A stretch of DNA of 33,348 bases, from contig NZ_SOFY01000025.1 in the NCBI RefSeq assembly GCF_004402595.1, positions 1,299 to 34,646 of the forward strand, written 5' to 3'. This document shows positions 18,077-25,431 of this stretch, piece after piece. The notes below the pieces were generated by a model. The model made no database searches, was not told the DNA's origin, and saw only the letters and a list, made by a program, of their open reading frames with translations. Within the stretch, counting starts at the first letter, position 1, and every line of letters starts with the position of its first letter. The translations under genes and the position numbers were made by a program. The stretch comes from Cryobacterium shii. Lineage in GTDB: Bacteria > Actinomycetota > Actinomycetes > Actinomycetales > Microbacteriaceae.

Positions 18077-18709
18077 GTGAGCAAGCCGGCGAAGAGCACA
18101 GGCCAGCGATTCTGGTTCGACCCCCGATTCGCGATCGGCCTGGTGCTCGTCGTCGCGGCCGTCGTGGGGGTCTACTGGATTGTGGCGGGAAGCGACCAGA
18201 CCACGGCCGTGTTCGCCGCCCGGTCCACCCTCGCCGTGGGAGACCACGTCGAGGCGTCCGACCTGGTGGCCACCCGGGTTCGCCTCGGGTCGGCCGATGC
18301 CCTCTACGTGACGCCCGACCGGCTGCCGCAGGAGGGCCTGCTGGTGACCCGAACCATCGCGGCCGGCGAGCTCGTGCCGGCGTCCGCCGTCGGGCGCACC
18401 AGCGGCGCCGAGTCGACCAGCATCGTGGTAGAGCTGACGAGCAGCCTCGCCGCCAGCATCGGACCGGGCTCCGTGGTCGACGTCTGGTCGTCGCGTTCCA
18501 CCGGGCAGGCGGCATACGGGCCGCCCACGGTGCTGGTCGGGCGGGCCGCGGTCGTGCGTCTCATCGAACCGTCCGGGCTCGCCGCCACGTCGGGCATCCG
18601 TTCGCTGGAGGTCCTGGTGCCCAAGGACACCGTCGCGGCCGTGCTCGAGTCGATCGCGAACCGGGACGCGATCGCCGTGGTGCCCGTCAACGCGCCCCTG
18701 GGGGAGTAG
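18077..18709 (+). CDS. SAF-domain (CpaB/RcpC-like) membrane protein
   Basis: A 210-residue protein with a short cytoplasmic start, one transmembrane helix (about 18-38; FAIGLVLVVAAVVGVYWIVAG) and an SAF domain (about 46-115) with TLAVGDHVEASDLVATRVRL. A second beta-rich segment follows (about 116-210). This is the layout of CpaB/RcpC, the periplasmic or outer face component of Tad/Flp pilus assembly. GGGAGG at 18063-18068 supports the GTG at 18077; a GTG one codon earlier is equally readable. The CpaE-like gene starts three bases after its stop, so the two form an operon. No pilin, CpaF or TadB/C gene is in view, so pilus function is uncertain; similar SAF proteins may act in other envelope roles. 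Confidence 0.78.
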   Translation: MSKPAKSTGQRFWFDPRFAIGLVLVVAAVVGVYWIVAGSDQTTAVFAARSTLAVGDHVEASDLVATRVRLGSADALYVTPDRLPQEGLLVTRTIAAGELVPASAVGRTSGAESTSIVVELTSSLAASIGPGSVVDVWSSRSTGQAAYGPPTVLVGRAAVVRLIEPSGLAATSGIRSLEVLVPKDTVAAVLESIANRDAIAVVPVNAPLGE

Positions 18710-18711
18710 CC

Positions 18712-19965
18712 GTGGCCACCCTCGCGCTGGCGTTGGACCGGCACACGGAAGACCGACTGCTGGTGGACCTGATCGAGCGGGGCCATGTGATCGTCGCCCG
18801 CTCGGCGTCGGCGGGCGAGCTCATCCTCGCGCTGCGCCAGAGCGCCCCGGAGATCGTGCTGGTCGGCGCCGCCCGGACAACCCTCACGGCGGACCTGATC
18901 GCCGCCTGCGATACCCAGGGGGCGCGGCTGATCGCGCTCGCCGCATCCGATCAGGACCGCCGCCATGCGGCCGGCCTCGGGCTGCTCGACGTGCTGGATG
19001 CCGCCACGGACTGGTCGGAGATCGAGGACCTGATCATTCACGGCGTCGCCATCCCGCTGCGGGTCGGCGACCCGCGGGCCCTGGCCGGGACCCGGCCCGG
19101 CGCCGTGATCGCGGTGTGGGGTCCCTCCGGAGCTCCGGGCCGAACCACCCTGGCCATCAACATCGCGGCCGAAATCGCCGCGGTCGGGCACACCGTCGTC
19201 CTGGCCGACATCGACACGTACAGCGGCTCGGTCGCCCCAGCCCTGGGCATGCTCGACGAGGCCCCCGGGTTCGCGGCGGCGTGCCGGCTGGCCGGCACGG
19301 ACAGCCTCACCCAGTCCGAGCTCGAACGCGTTGCGCAGCGCTACAACACGCCCCAGGGCGCCTTCTGGGTGCTCACCGGGATCGGCCGGCCGTCCCGCTG
19401 GCCGGAGCTCTCCGCCGAACGGGTCACCCGCACCATCGACGAACTGCGCCGGTGGGTCGACTATGTCGTGCTCGACACCGGCTTCAGTCTCGAGAGCGAC
19501 GAGGAGATCTCCAGCGACCTGTTCGCCCCCCGGCGCAATGCGGCCACCCTCACCGGACTCCGGTGCGCCGACCACGTGGTCGCGTGCGGCCTGGCCGACC
19601 CGGTCGGAATGGCCCGGTTCCTGCGCGCCTGGGTGGACCTGGCCGAGGTGGTCACGACCAGCCGGATCAGCGTGGTGATGAATCGGGTGCGGCGGGGAGC
19701 GGTCGGACTGGACCCGAACGGCCAGGTGGTGTCTGCCCTGCGCCGCTTCGGCGGAATCGAGTCCCCGATCCTGGTCCCGCATGACCAGCAGGGGGCGGAT
19801 GCGGCCATCGTCGCGGGCCGCACCCTGCGGGACGCCGCGCCGAAGTCGCCGGCGCGAGCCAGCATCCGCCGGTTCGTCCGCACGGAACTCCTGCCCGTCC
19901 CCGCGCCCGCCGCAAGCCGGCGCCGGAGGGAAACGTGGTGGCGCCGGCCGGCCGTCGCCGGCTGA
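18712..19965 (+). CDS. CpaE/MinD-like P-loop protein with degenerate Walker A
   Basis: A 417-residue protein. Residues 1-115 resemble the receiver-like N-terminal domain of CpaE without a clear phosphoacceptor. Residues 130-400 form a MinD/ParA-type P-loop fold. The nucleotide loop reads GPSGAPGRTTLA (137-148), so both lysines of the usual KGGxGKT loop are replaced (Ser139 and Arg144). The following strand VVLADIDTYSGSVAPALGM matches the usual DxDxxxGS pattern. CpaE positions the Tad pilus machine; mycobacterial Ssd is a related division-linked protein. The GTG at 18712 follows GGGGGAG and the SAF stop at once. Partner choice, pilus assembly versus septum placement, cannot be settled. An arginine-rich tail ends the protein. 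Confidence 0.75.
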   Translation: MATLALALDRHTEDRLLVDLIERGHVIVARSASAGELILALRQSAPEIVLVGAARTTLTADLIAACDTQGARLIALAASDQDRRHAAGLGLLDVLDAATDWSEIEDLIIHGVAIPLRVGDPRALAGTRPGAVIAVWGPSGAPGRTTLAINIAAEIAAVGHTVVLADIDTYSGSVAPALGMLDEAPGFAAACRLAGTDSLTQSELERVAQRYNTPQGAFWVLTGIGRPSRWPELSAERVTRTIDELRRWVDYVVLDTGFSLESDEEISSDLFAPRRNAATLTGLRCADHVVACGLADPVGMARFLRAWVDLAEVVTTSRISVVMNRVRRGAVGLDPNGQVVSALRRFGGIESPILVPHDQQGADAAIVAGRTLRDAAPKSPARASIRRFVRTELLPVPAPAASRRRRETWWRRPAVAG

Positions 19966-19989
19966 GCCTGGGGTCGGTCCGGCCCGGGG

Positions 19990-21690
19990 TCAGTCCTGCA
20001 GGGGAACGACGTCGATCCGGGACCCGGGACCCGTGACGACCATCACCCTGTGGCCGGTGACGCCGTGGAGCGCCTGGGTGAGCTGTTCCACGGATGCCGT
20101 GTCACCCACCGCGTCGGAGCGGCGCCACACCGTGACGGATGCCCCGGTGGCCTCGTCGATCGCCCGCACAAGCGGTGCCGGGTCCGCACCCGTCACCAGG
20201 AACACCCGGCCGATGGTGCGGGCCCGGCGGGGGACCTCGGCGATCTCGGAACGGTCCCGCCTCCACACGGAGAAGTGGTACCCGGCGGCGAGGCCGGTGG
20301 CCACGAGCAGGCCCAGCGGCGCCCGCACCCGATCGAGCAGGCTCTGGCCGGTGACGTCCCCGAGGGCGAATTCGAAGATGCGGTAGCCGTTCACCAGAAG
20401 CGTGACGATGGCGACGGCGGCGCTGACCCCGAACACCAGGATCAGGTACACCCGCCGGCCCGTGGCGGCGATCCGGTCCGGGGCGACGGGGGTCGCCGGC
20501 TTCCAGGCGACCCACCACACCGGACCGCCCACCAGCAGCGCGCTGATGCCGCCCAGCAGGAGGGTGCGCGTGTCGGAGCCGGCCAACGAGGTGGTCAGGG
20601 CGGCGAGGATCGCGTTCACCACCACGCCCAGCCCGGATGCGGCGGCGACCAGGCCGATACCGGAGGTCACCAGCTGCGTCGCCATCCGGGTGGTGCCCGA
20701 GCGGGCCAGGGTGAGACGCCAGTGGTAACTCCAGACCAGCGCGCCGACGGCGGCCGCGGCCAGGCCGGCACCGAGGAGATCGAGCATGGCGGTGATCGGG
20801 TCAGTGCGATCGAAAGCGAGCCGGAGGAGCAGGAACAATACGGTACCGGCACCGGTCAGGGTCAGAATCGCGGCCCCGGCCACCCCGACGAGCACCAGAG
20901 TCACGTCGGCGAGCCCGCCGCGCAGGTCTTTGGCCCGGTTGCGGATCCACTGCCACCACCACACGAACGCGCCGCCGGCGAACCAGACCAGCGCCTGCAG
21001 GGTCAGCCGCCACCAGGGCTCGCCCACCGTGACGCTGGACCCGAAGGCGTCGACGGCCGCGTCGATCAGGGAAGCGAGCGCCGTGACGGCGCCGCCCACC
21101 GCGACCACAAGCCCGAACACCGAGCCGAGGACGGGGGCCACAGACACGAGCTGGGTGGGACTCTTGGTCTTGTGCCGGGACATCCACTGGTGCCAGGCCC
21201 ACACCCCGGCCCAGACCACGCCGGTGGCGAAGATGAGCGGCTGCCAGTCGGTGCGCACGAGGGCGGCCGCCGTGGCCAGCAGGGCGCTGGTGGCGGTCAC
21301 GAGCGAGACCGTGGACATGCCGGCCAGATACAGCCCCCAGGCAATGGAAGACCGCTCCTGGCCGTCACCCATCCGCCGCCACAACACCCACCAGAGCACG
21401 GCGGCGAAGGGCCCGGCGATCAGGGTGAAAGCCAGGGATCGGGCGAGCCCGGTGATATCGCCGGAGACGAGCGCGTTTCCGGCGTCGAGAAGGCGCCCGA
21501 GCACCCCGCTCAGGCCGATCGCCGCGATCACGACCAGCGCGAAGAGCAGGATGAAGACGATCACCCGCCGCGCGGTGGGCTGCGCCGCGCTCTGCCCGGA
21601 GGCGGACGATTTACGCGCCGCGATCACGATCCCGGCGATGCCGGCGCCGATCACGGCGATCAGGAGCAGGAGCACGATGCTGGCCATCAT
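19990..21690 (-). CDS. DUF5671 repeat multi-pass membrane protein
   Basis: A 566-residue membrane protein with a signal-like first helix and about ten further hydrophobic segments, arranged as repeats of the DUF5671 kind. Each repeat is a helix pair ending in a tryptophan-rich stretch (for example AAVLWWVLWRR, VWAWHQWMSR, FVWWWQWIRN, ALVWSYHWRL, VWWVAWKP, GYHFSVWRRD). The last 75 residues form a soluble domain (RVFLVTGADPAPLVRAIDEATG and ending MVVTGPGSRIDVVPLQD). Function is unknown. It overlaps the upstream small gene by four bases, so both belong to one transcript. It converges with the CpaE-like gene, 24 bases away. Confidence 0.78.
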   Translation of the reverse strand: MMASIVLLLLIAVIGAGIAGIVIAARKSSASGQSAAQPTARRVIVFILLFALVVIAAIGLSGVLGRLLDAGNALVSGDITGLARSLAFTLIAGPFAAVLWWVLWRRMGDGQERSSIAWGLYLAGMSTVSLVTATSALLATAAALVRTDWQPLIFATGVVWAGVWAWHQWMSRHKTKSPTQLVSVAPVLGSVFGLVVAVGGAVTALASLIDAAVDAFGSSVTVGEPWWRLTLQALVWFAGGAFVWWWQWIRNRAKDLRGGLADVTLVLVGVAGAAILTLTGAGTVLFLLLRLAFDRTDPITAMLDLLGAGLAAAAVGALVWSYHWRLTLARSGTTRMATQLVTSGIGLVAAASGLGVVVNAILAALTTSLAGSDTRTLLLGGISALLVGGPVWWVAWKPATPVAPDRIAATGRRVYLILVFGVSAAVAIVTLLVNGYRIFEFALGDVTGQSLLDRVRAPLGLLVATGLAAGYHFSVWRRDRSEIAEVPRRARTIGRVFLVTGADPAPLVRAIDEATGASVTVWRRSDAVGDTASVEQLTQALHGVTGHRVMVVTGPGSRIDVVPLQD

Positions 21691-22151
21691 GAGGCCGCCT
21701 TCGGGTTCGGGCAGATCATGAGTTCATACGGGGTGTCGTCGATCAGCCAGTCGCCGTTCACTTTGACCAGATCGAACACGCCTTCCGTCTCGTATTCGTC
21801 GGCGCCGAAGGGACCGTTCCCGGACGAGGTGACGATGGATACCTTCACGTCGGCGGATTCGGCTCGTTCGGTGGTCGACACCAGGGTGACCCGGAGGTCA
21901 CCCGTGGGCGAACGGTCGAACTTCTCGCAGCCCGAGAAAGCGTCCTCGGTCAGAAACTCGCCGGCGGCCTGTTCGTCGCCGTCGATGACCGCCGTGGCGT
22001 AGCCCTGCACGACTCCTTCCGGGGTCCCCGGATCGAGCGCCTGGGGTTCGCCGCGGGTGAAGACCGCGACCAGGGCCACCACCACGAGGACCGCGATCAC
22101 GGACAGGATGATAATCAGGGTGCGATCGGGCTTTCCATTCGCTGTGCTCAT
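21687..22151 (-). CDS. Small membrane-anchored NTF2-like (DUF4878-type) protein
   Basis: A 154-residue protein with one N-terminal membrane helix (about 12-33; LIIILSVIAVLVVVALVAVF). An extracytoplasmic domain follows, with a helix-then-beta-sheet pattern (PEGVVQGYATAVIDGDEQAAGEFL, then VTLVSTTERAESADVKVSIV and GVFDLVKVNGDWLIDDTPYEL). This matches NTF2/lumazine-binding-like folds seen in secreted actinobacterial proteins. A disulfide between the two domain cysteines is possible. The ATG at 22151 fits MSTANGKPDRT, with CATGCT six bases upstream as a possible -10 of a leaderless transcript; an open frame extends 11 codons further. It is first in an operon with the DUF5671 gene and divergent from pdtaS. 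Confidence 0.75.
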   Translation of the reverse strand: MSTANGKPDRTLIIILSVIAVLVVVALVAVFTRGEPQALDPGTPEGVVQGYATAVIDGDEQAAGEFLTEDAFSGCEKFDRSPTGDLRVTLVSTTERAESADVKVSIVTSSGNGPFGADEYETEGVFDLVKVNGDWLIDDTPYELMICPNPKAAS

Positions 22152-22229
22152 AAGCACAGCATGGCCCAATTCACGCTCTCTCACCTTCGGTGATGTCGGC
22201 GGGCAGCCGGGCCATCTAGGCTATTGACC

Positions 22230-23723
22230 GTGTCGACGCTCAGTAATCTCGTACTTGCCCAGGGCCGCAGCAGCGCGGAGGACGTGGACTGGCTCCACAT
22301 GCTCGTCGCGGACGGCCAGCTCCTCGCCGACCTTGCCTTCGCCGACATCGTGGTCTGGGTGCCCAGCAGCACCGGCAGTTTCGTCGCGGTCGCCCACGCC
22401 AGGCCCTCCAGCGCCGCCACCCTGTTCTACCGCGACTTCGTGGGCCAGGCCATCAAGGTGGAATGGCGCCAGCAGGTCACCGAGGCCTTCGAGACGGCCA
22501 AGATCGTCGACACCACGGCGCCGGACTGGTACGAGGAGACCCCGACCCGGGTGCGGGCGATCCCGGTCAGGCGACGGCTCTCCTCGACCGGGTCGCAAAT
22601 CTCGGATGCGCCGGTGGCGGTCCTCACCCGGCACACCAACCTGAGTGAGGCCCGCACGCCCAGCCGCCAGGAGCTCACCTTCAACGACTGCGCCAACGAC
22701 CTCTTCGCCATGATCGCGTCGGGCGATTTCCCCGATCTGGGCGCGCCCACCGGCCCCCGCCGCGGTGCTCCGCGAGCCTCCGACGGGCTGATCCGGCTGG
22801 ACGTCGACGGCGTGACCACGTTCGCCAGCCCGAACGCACTCTCCGCCTTCAACCGGATGGGCTTCATCGAGGAGCTGGAGGGGGAATCGTTGGCCGAGGT
22901 CACCACGAGCCTGCTCACGGGCACGGCCGTCGTCGACGAGACCCTGCCACTGGTCGTGACGGGCCGGGCGCCGTGGCGCACGGACGTCGAGGCGCGCGGG
23001 GTCACCGTGTCGCTGCGGGCCATCCCGATCCGCAACCGGGGCGAGCGGATCGGGGCGATCGTGCTCTGCCGGGACGTCACCGAGCTGCGGCACCAGGAGC
23101 GGGAACTGATCACGAAGGACGCGACGATCCGGGAGATCCACCACCGGGTCAAGAACAACCTGCAGACGGTGGCCTCCCTGCTGCGCATCCAGGCCAGGCG
23201 CACCCACTCCGACACCGCCCGGGAAGCTCTCAACCAGGCCATGCGCCGGGTGGCGGCCATCGCCGTCGTGCACGACACGCTCTCCGAGGGCCTCAACCAG
23301 AAGGTGGACTTCGATGTGGTGTTCGACCGTGTCCTGCTGCTGATCATGGAGGTGGCGTCCGCGCACAACACGACGGCGCATCCGAAATCGTCGGGCAGTT
23401 TCGGCATCCTGCCGAGCTCCTACGCGACCCCGTTGGCCCTGGCGCTGACCGAGCTCGTGACCAACGCCGTGGAGCACGGCCTGGCCGGGCGCGAGGGCGA
23501 GGTGTCGATCGAGGCCGAGCGCAACGAGGAGACCCTGACCGTGCGGGTCCGCGACAACGGATCGGGACTGCCGGAGGGCAAGGTCGGGTCGGGGCTGGGC
23601 ACCCAGATCGTGCGCACCCTGATCCAGGGCGAGCTCAGCGGCAGCATCGACTGGCACACCATGATGGGCAGCGGAACCGAGGTCACCATCGAGATCCCAC
23701 TGCGGTACATGCGCGAGGCGTAG
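22230..23723 (+). CDS. pdtaS: PdtaS-type soluble sensor histidine kinase
   Basis: A 497-residue cytoplasmic kinase with no membrane helix, matching mycobacterial PdtaS (Rv3220c) along its length. It has an N-terminal GAF-like domain (about 1-165; WLHMLVADGQLLADLAFADI), a PAS domain (about 183-288; GLIRLDVDGVTTFASPNALSAFNRMG) and a HisKA_2 domain with the histidine pair 304-305 in IREIHHRVKNNLQTVASLLR. A HATPase domain follows with ELVTNAVEHGL and RDNGSGLP. PdtaS phosphorylates PdtaR, an RNA-binding antiterminator not seen in this window. GTG at 22230 gives MSTLSNLV, similar to the family start; TAGGCT at 22217-22222 lies eight bases upstream, suggesting a leaderless mRNA. It faces whiB1 across a long palindrome, the same neighbours as in Mycobacterium. 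Confidence 0.92.
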   Translation: MSTLSNLVLAQGRSSAEDVDWLHMLVADGQLLADLAFADIVVWVPSSTGSFVAVAHARPSSAATLFYRDFVGQAIKVEWRQQVTEAFETAKIVDTTAPDWYEETPTRVRAIPVRRRLSSTGSQISDAPVAVLTRHTNLSEARTPSRQELTFNDCANDLFAMIASGDFPDLGAPTGPRRGAPRASDGLIRLDVDGVTTFASPNALSAFNRMGFIEELEGESLAEVTTSLLTGTAVVDETLPLVVTGRAPWRTDVEARGVTVSLRAIPIRNRGERIGAIVLCRDVTELRHQERELITKDATIREIHHRVKNNLQTVASLLRIQARRTHSDTAREALNQAMRRVAAIAVVHDTLSEGLNQKVDFDVVFDRVLLLIMEVASAHNTTAHPKSSGSFGILPSSYATPLALALTELVTNAVEHGLAGREGEVSIEAERNEETLTVRVRDNGSGLPEGKVGSGLGTQIVRTLIQGELSGSIDWHTMMGSGTEVTIEIPLRYMREA

Positions 23724-23731
23724 CCCCGGGC

Positions 23732-23791
23732 CACCGGGGACATGAAGAAAGGCCCGGCTGGTCAGCCGGGCCTTTCTTCATGTCCCCGGTG
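23732..23791. terminator. Bidirectional terminator within a 60-base perfect palindrome
   Basis: The 29 bases at 23732-23760 are exactly complementary to 23763-23791, with two bases between. The core hairpin GGCCCGGCTG/CAGCCGGGCC is followed on both strands by the pyrimidine run TTTCTTC. This suits termination of both the pdtaS transcript (plus) and the whiB1 transcript (minus). The match extends about 12 bases beyond what a terminator needs. Confidence 0.88.
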
Positions 23792-23818
23792 CAGCGGTGA
23801 GGCCGCGGGGGGCGTGCG

Positions 23819-24067
23819 CTAGGACGCGCGACGGGCCCGGGCGGCGCGGCGCTTGAGGGCGCGGCGCTCGTCTTCGCTAAGGCCACCCCAGACGCCTGAG
23901 TCCTGGCCGGTCTCGAGCGCGTACTGGAGGCACACCTCGGTGACGTTGCAACGTGCGCAGACGGATTTTGCCTTCTCGATCTGGTCCACCGCGGGTCCAG
24001 TGTTGCCTACCGGAAAGAACAATTCCGGGTCGGCTGTGAGGCAGGCAGCTTTGTCGCGCCAGTCCAT
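23819..24067 (-). CDS. whiB1: WhiB-family Fe-S transcription regulator (WhiB1-like)
   Basis: An 82-residue protein very similar to WhiB1. Its four iron-sulfur cysteines are Cys9, Cys37, Cys40 and Cys46, in the CxxC...C pattern. The GVWGG turn with QDSGVWGGLSEDERRALKRR and the basic C-terminus form the DNA- and sigma-binding part. WhiB1 binds a [4Fe-4S] cluster that reacts with nitric oxide and it associates with the primary sigma factor to repress or adjust transcription; it is essential in mycobacteria. AAGGAG lies about seven bases before the ATG at 24067, which gives MDWRDKAACL. A longer open frame upstream is not needed. It neighbours pdtaS as in Mycobacterium (Rv3219/Rv3220c). Confidence 0.93.
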   Translation of the reverse strand: MDWRDKAACLTADPELFFPVGNTGPAVDQIEKAKSVCARCNVTEVCLQYALETGQDSGVWGGLSEDERRALKRRAARARRAS

Positions 24068-24250
24068 AGAGATGCTCCTTGATTGCAGGGATGCCTGGCC
24101 GATTGGCCGAAGATGAGAGGCTGCCGGTTGCAGGAAGGGTAACGGATCTACACAATCAGATCGACTCACGTCCCTGTGAGCGTCAACCGGGCCTCAATTA
24201 TGGTCGCATAATGGTGGAGTCAAATCAATAGTTCTGTATGGGATATCTCT

Positions 24251-24691
24251 GTGAATTCAAGGTCAGACCACAGCCGGGACGCCGCCGACGGGGCCGGTGG
24301 GGTGCGCCGCCCGCGCGCCGTGGTGCTTCTGGCAGCCCTCCTCTGGGCAGAGGCTGCCCTCCTCTGGGTGGCCGTCGTCTGGCTCATCCTCGAGCTGCTG
24401 ACCGCCACACCGACCTCCCTCGCCAGCGCCATCGCGATCCTGGTCCTGGTGGTCGTCGCGGCCGCGTGGGTGAGTGCGGTCGCCGTCAACTCCCTGCGGC
24501 GCCGGTCCTGGATCCGCGGTGCGGCCGTGACCTGGCAGCTGGTGCAGATCGCGGTGGCCGTCGGCTGCTTCCAGGGCCTGTACGCCCGGCCCGACCTCGG
24601 CTGGGCCCTGCTGCTTCCCTCGATCGTCGTGCTCGGCCTGCTGTTCACACCGCGCGTGATCGCCGAGACGACGACCCCCGCGCCCGAGTAA
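24251..24691 (+). CDS. Small four-helix membrane protein
   Basis: A 146-residue protein with a polar start ([16 protein letters not shown]) and four hydrophobic helices at about 23-50, 58-80, 92-110 and 117-133. No conserved catalytic motif is visible and I do not recognise a specific family; actinobacterial genomes hold many such proteins beside whiB1. The GTG at 24251 has no ribosome site and may be leaderless. A proline/threonine tail ends it. The 183 bases before it hold the divergent whiB1 promoter region, where I see no convincing -35/-10 pair. Downstream, 134 bases separate it from bcp with only a weak hairpin (CTCAG-GCGG-CTGAG near 24797-24810). Confidence 0.7.
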   Translation: MNSRSDHSRDAADGAGGVRRPRAVVLLAALLWAEAALLWVAVVWLILELLTATPTSLASAIAILVLVVVAAAWVSAVAVNSLRRRSWIRGAAVTWQLVQIAVAVGCFQGLYARPDLGWALLLPSIVVLGLLFTPRVIAETTTPAPE

Positions 24692-24825
24692 CGCCAGGCG
24701 CCGGAGCACCAGGACGCCCACGGCATCCGCTGACCGTTCAGCGATCCCGAGGCGCCGCACGGCCGGTACTCGGTGCCGCAGGGCCCCTCAGGGCCATCCT
24801 CAGGCGGCTGAGAGGCGTTCCCGGA

Positions 24826-25305
24826 TCAGGCGGCGAGGCCCAGCTTCTTGCGCAGGCTCGCGACGTGTCCGGTGGCCTTCACGTTGTAGAGGGCCAGCGC
24901 GATCGCGCCGGCCTCGTCGATCACGAAGGTCGACCGCAGCACTCCGGTGACGGTCTTGCCGTACAGGTTCTTCTCGCCCCAGGCGCCGTAGCTTCGGTGC
25001 ACGGCGAGGTCGGCGTCACTGAGTAGGGGGAAGGTGAGCTCGTCGGTCTCCTGGAACTTCTTCAGCTTGGCCGGCGCATCCTTCGACACCCCGAGCACGC
25101 GGTAACCGGCAGAGGCCAGCGAAGCGAGGTTGTCACGGAAATCGCAGGCCTGCTTGGTGCAGCCGGGAGTCATCGCCGCCGGGTAGAAGTACACGACGAC
25201 CTTCGAACCGGCGAAATCGGACAGCGAGACGGCGGTCCCGTCCTGGTCGGTCAGGGTGAACTGGGGGGCCTGGTCGCCGGCCGCGAGGCGCGTGGATTCC
25301 GTCAT
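24826..25305 (-). CDS. bcp: Bcp-type thiol peroxidase (peroxiredoxin Q)
   Basis: A 159-residue atypical 2-Cys peroxiredoxin. The peroxidatic Cys49 sits in AMTPGCTKQACDFRDN, with a resolving Cys54 five residues on, the alpha-2 helix arrangement of the Bcp/PrxQ group. It reduces hydrogen and organic peroxides using thioredoxin or a related donor in the cytoplasm. The C-terminal part (VLRSTFVIDEAGAIALALYNVKATGHVASLRKKL) is typical. Start ATG at 25305 is preceded by TAGCGT six bases upstream, a possible -10 for a leaderless mRNA. An 18-base inverted-repeat element lies just beyond that. No SigR-type promoter was seen here, although thiol peroxidases often belong to that regulon. Confidence 0.93.
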   Translation of the reverse strand: MTESTRLAAGDQAPQFTLTDQDGTAVSLSDFAGSKVVVYFYPAAMTPGCTKQACDFRDNLASLASAGYRVLGVSKDAPAKLKKFQETDELTFPLLSDADLAVHRSYGAWGEKNLYGKTVTGVLRSTFVIDEAGAIALALYNVKATGHVASLRKKLGLAA

Positions 25306-25324
25306 GCCCCCACGCTACCGAACG

Positions 25325-25401
25325 AATTCGACGGAGATTTTGGGCCAAACAGGCCGGATCGGCGCAAAAGCGGCTTGTAGCAGCAAAATCTCCGTCGAAT
25401 T
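25325..25401. repeat. 77-base inverted-repeat element upstream of bcp
   Basis: Left arm AATTCGACGGAGATTTTG (25325-25342) and right arm (25384-25401) are perfect complements, with a 41-base spacer that itself holds GGCC-AAACA-GGCC. It fills most of the gap between the rsgA stop and the bcp start. There is no T run after the right arm on either strand, so it is not an ordinary terminator. The size and arrangement resemble a REP-like or miniature mobile palindrome (inference). Confidence 0.85.
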
Positions 25402-25431
25402 GGGTAGGGGCAGGGGCGGCGGGAAGAGGGG

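Noticed and set aside
24164..24179. CTCAC-GTCCCT-GTGAG upstream of whiB1 as a CRP/GlxR site
   Set aside because: The half-sites point the wrong way compared with TGTGA-N6-TCACA, so it does not match that motif.
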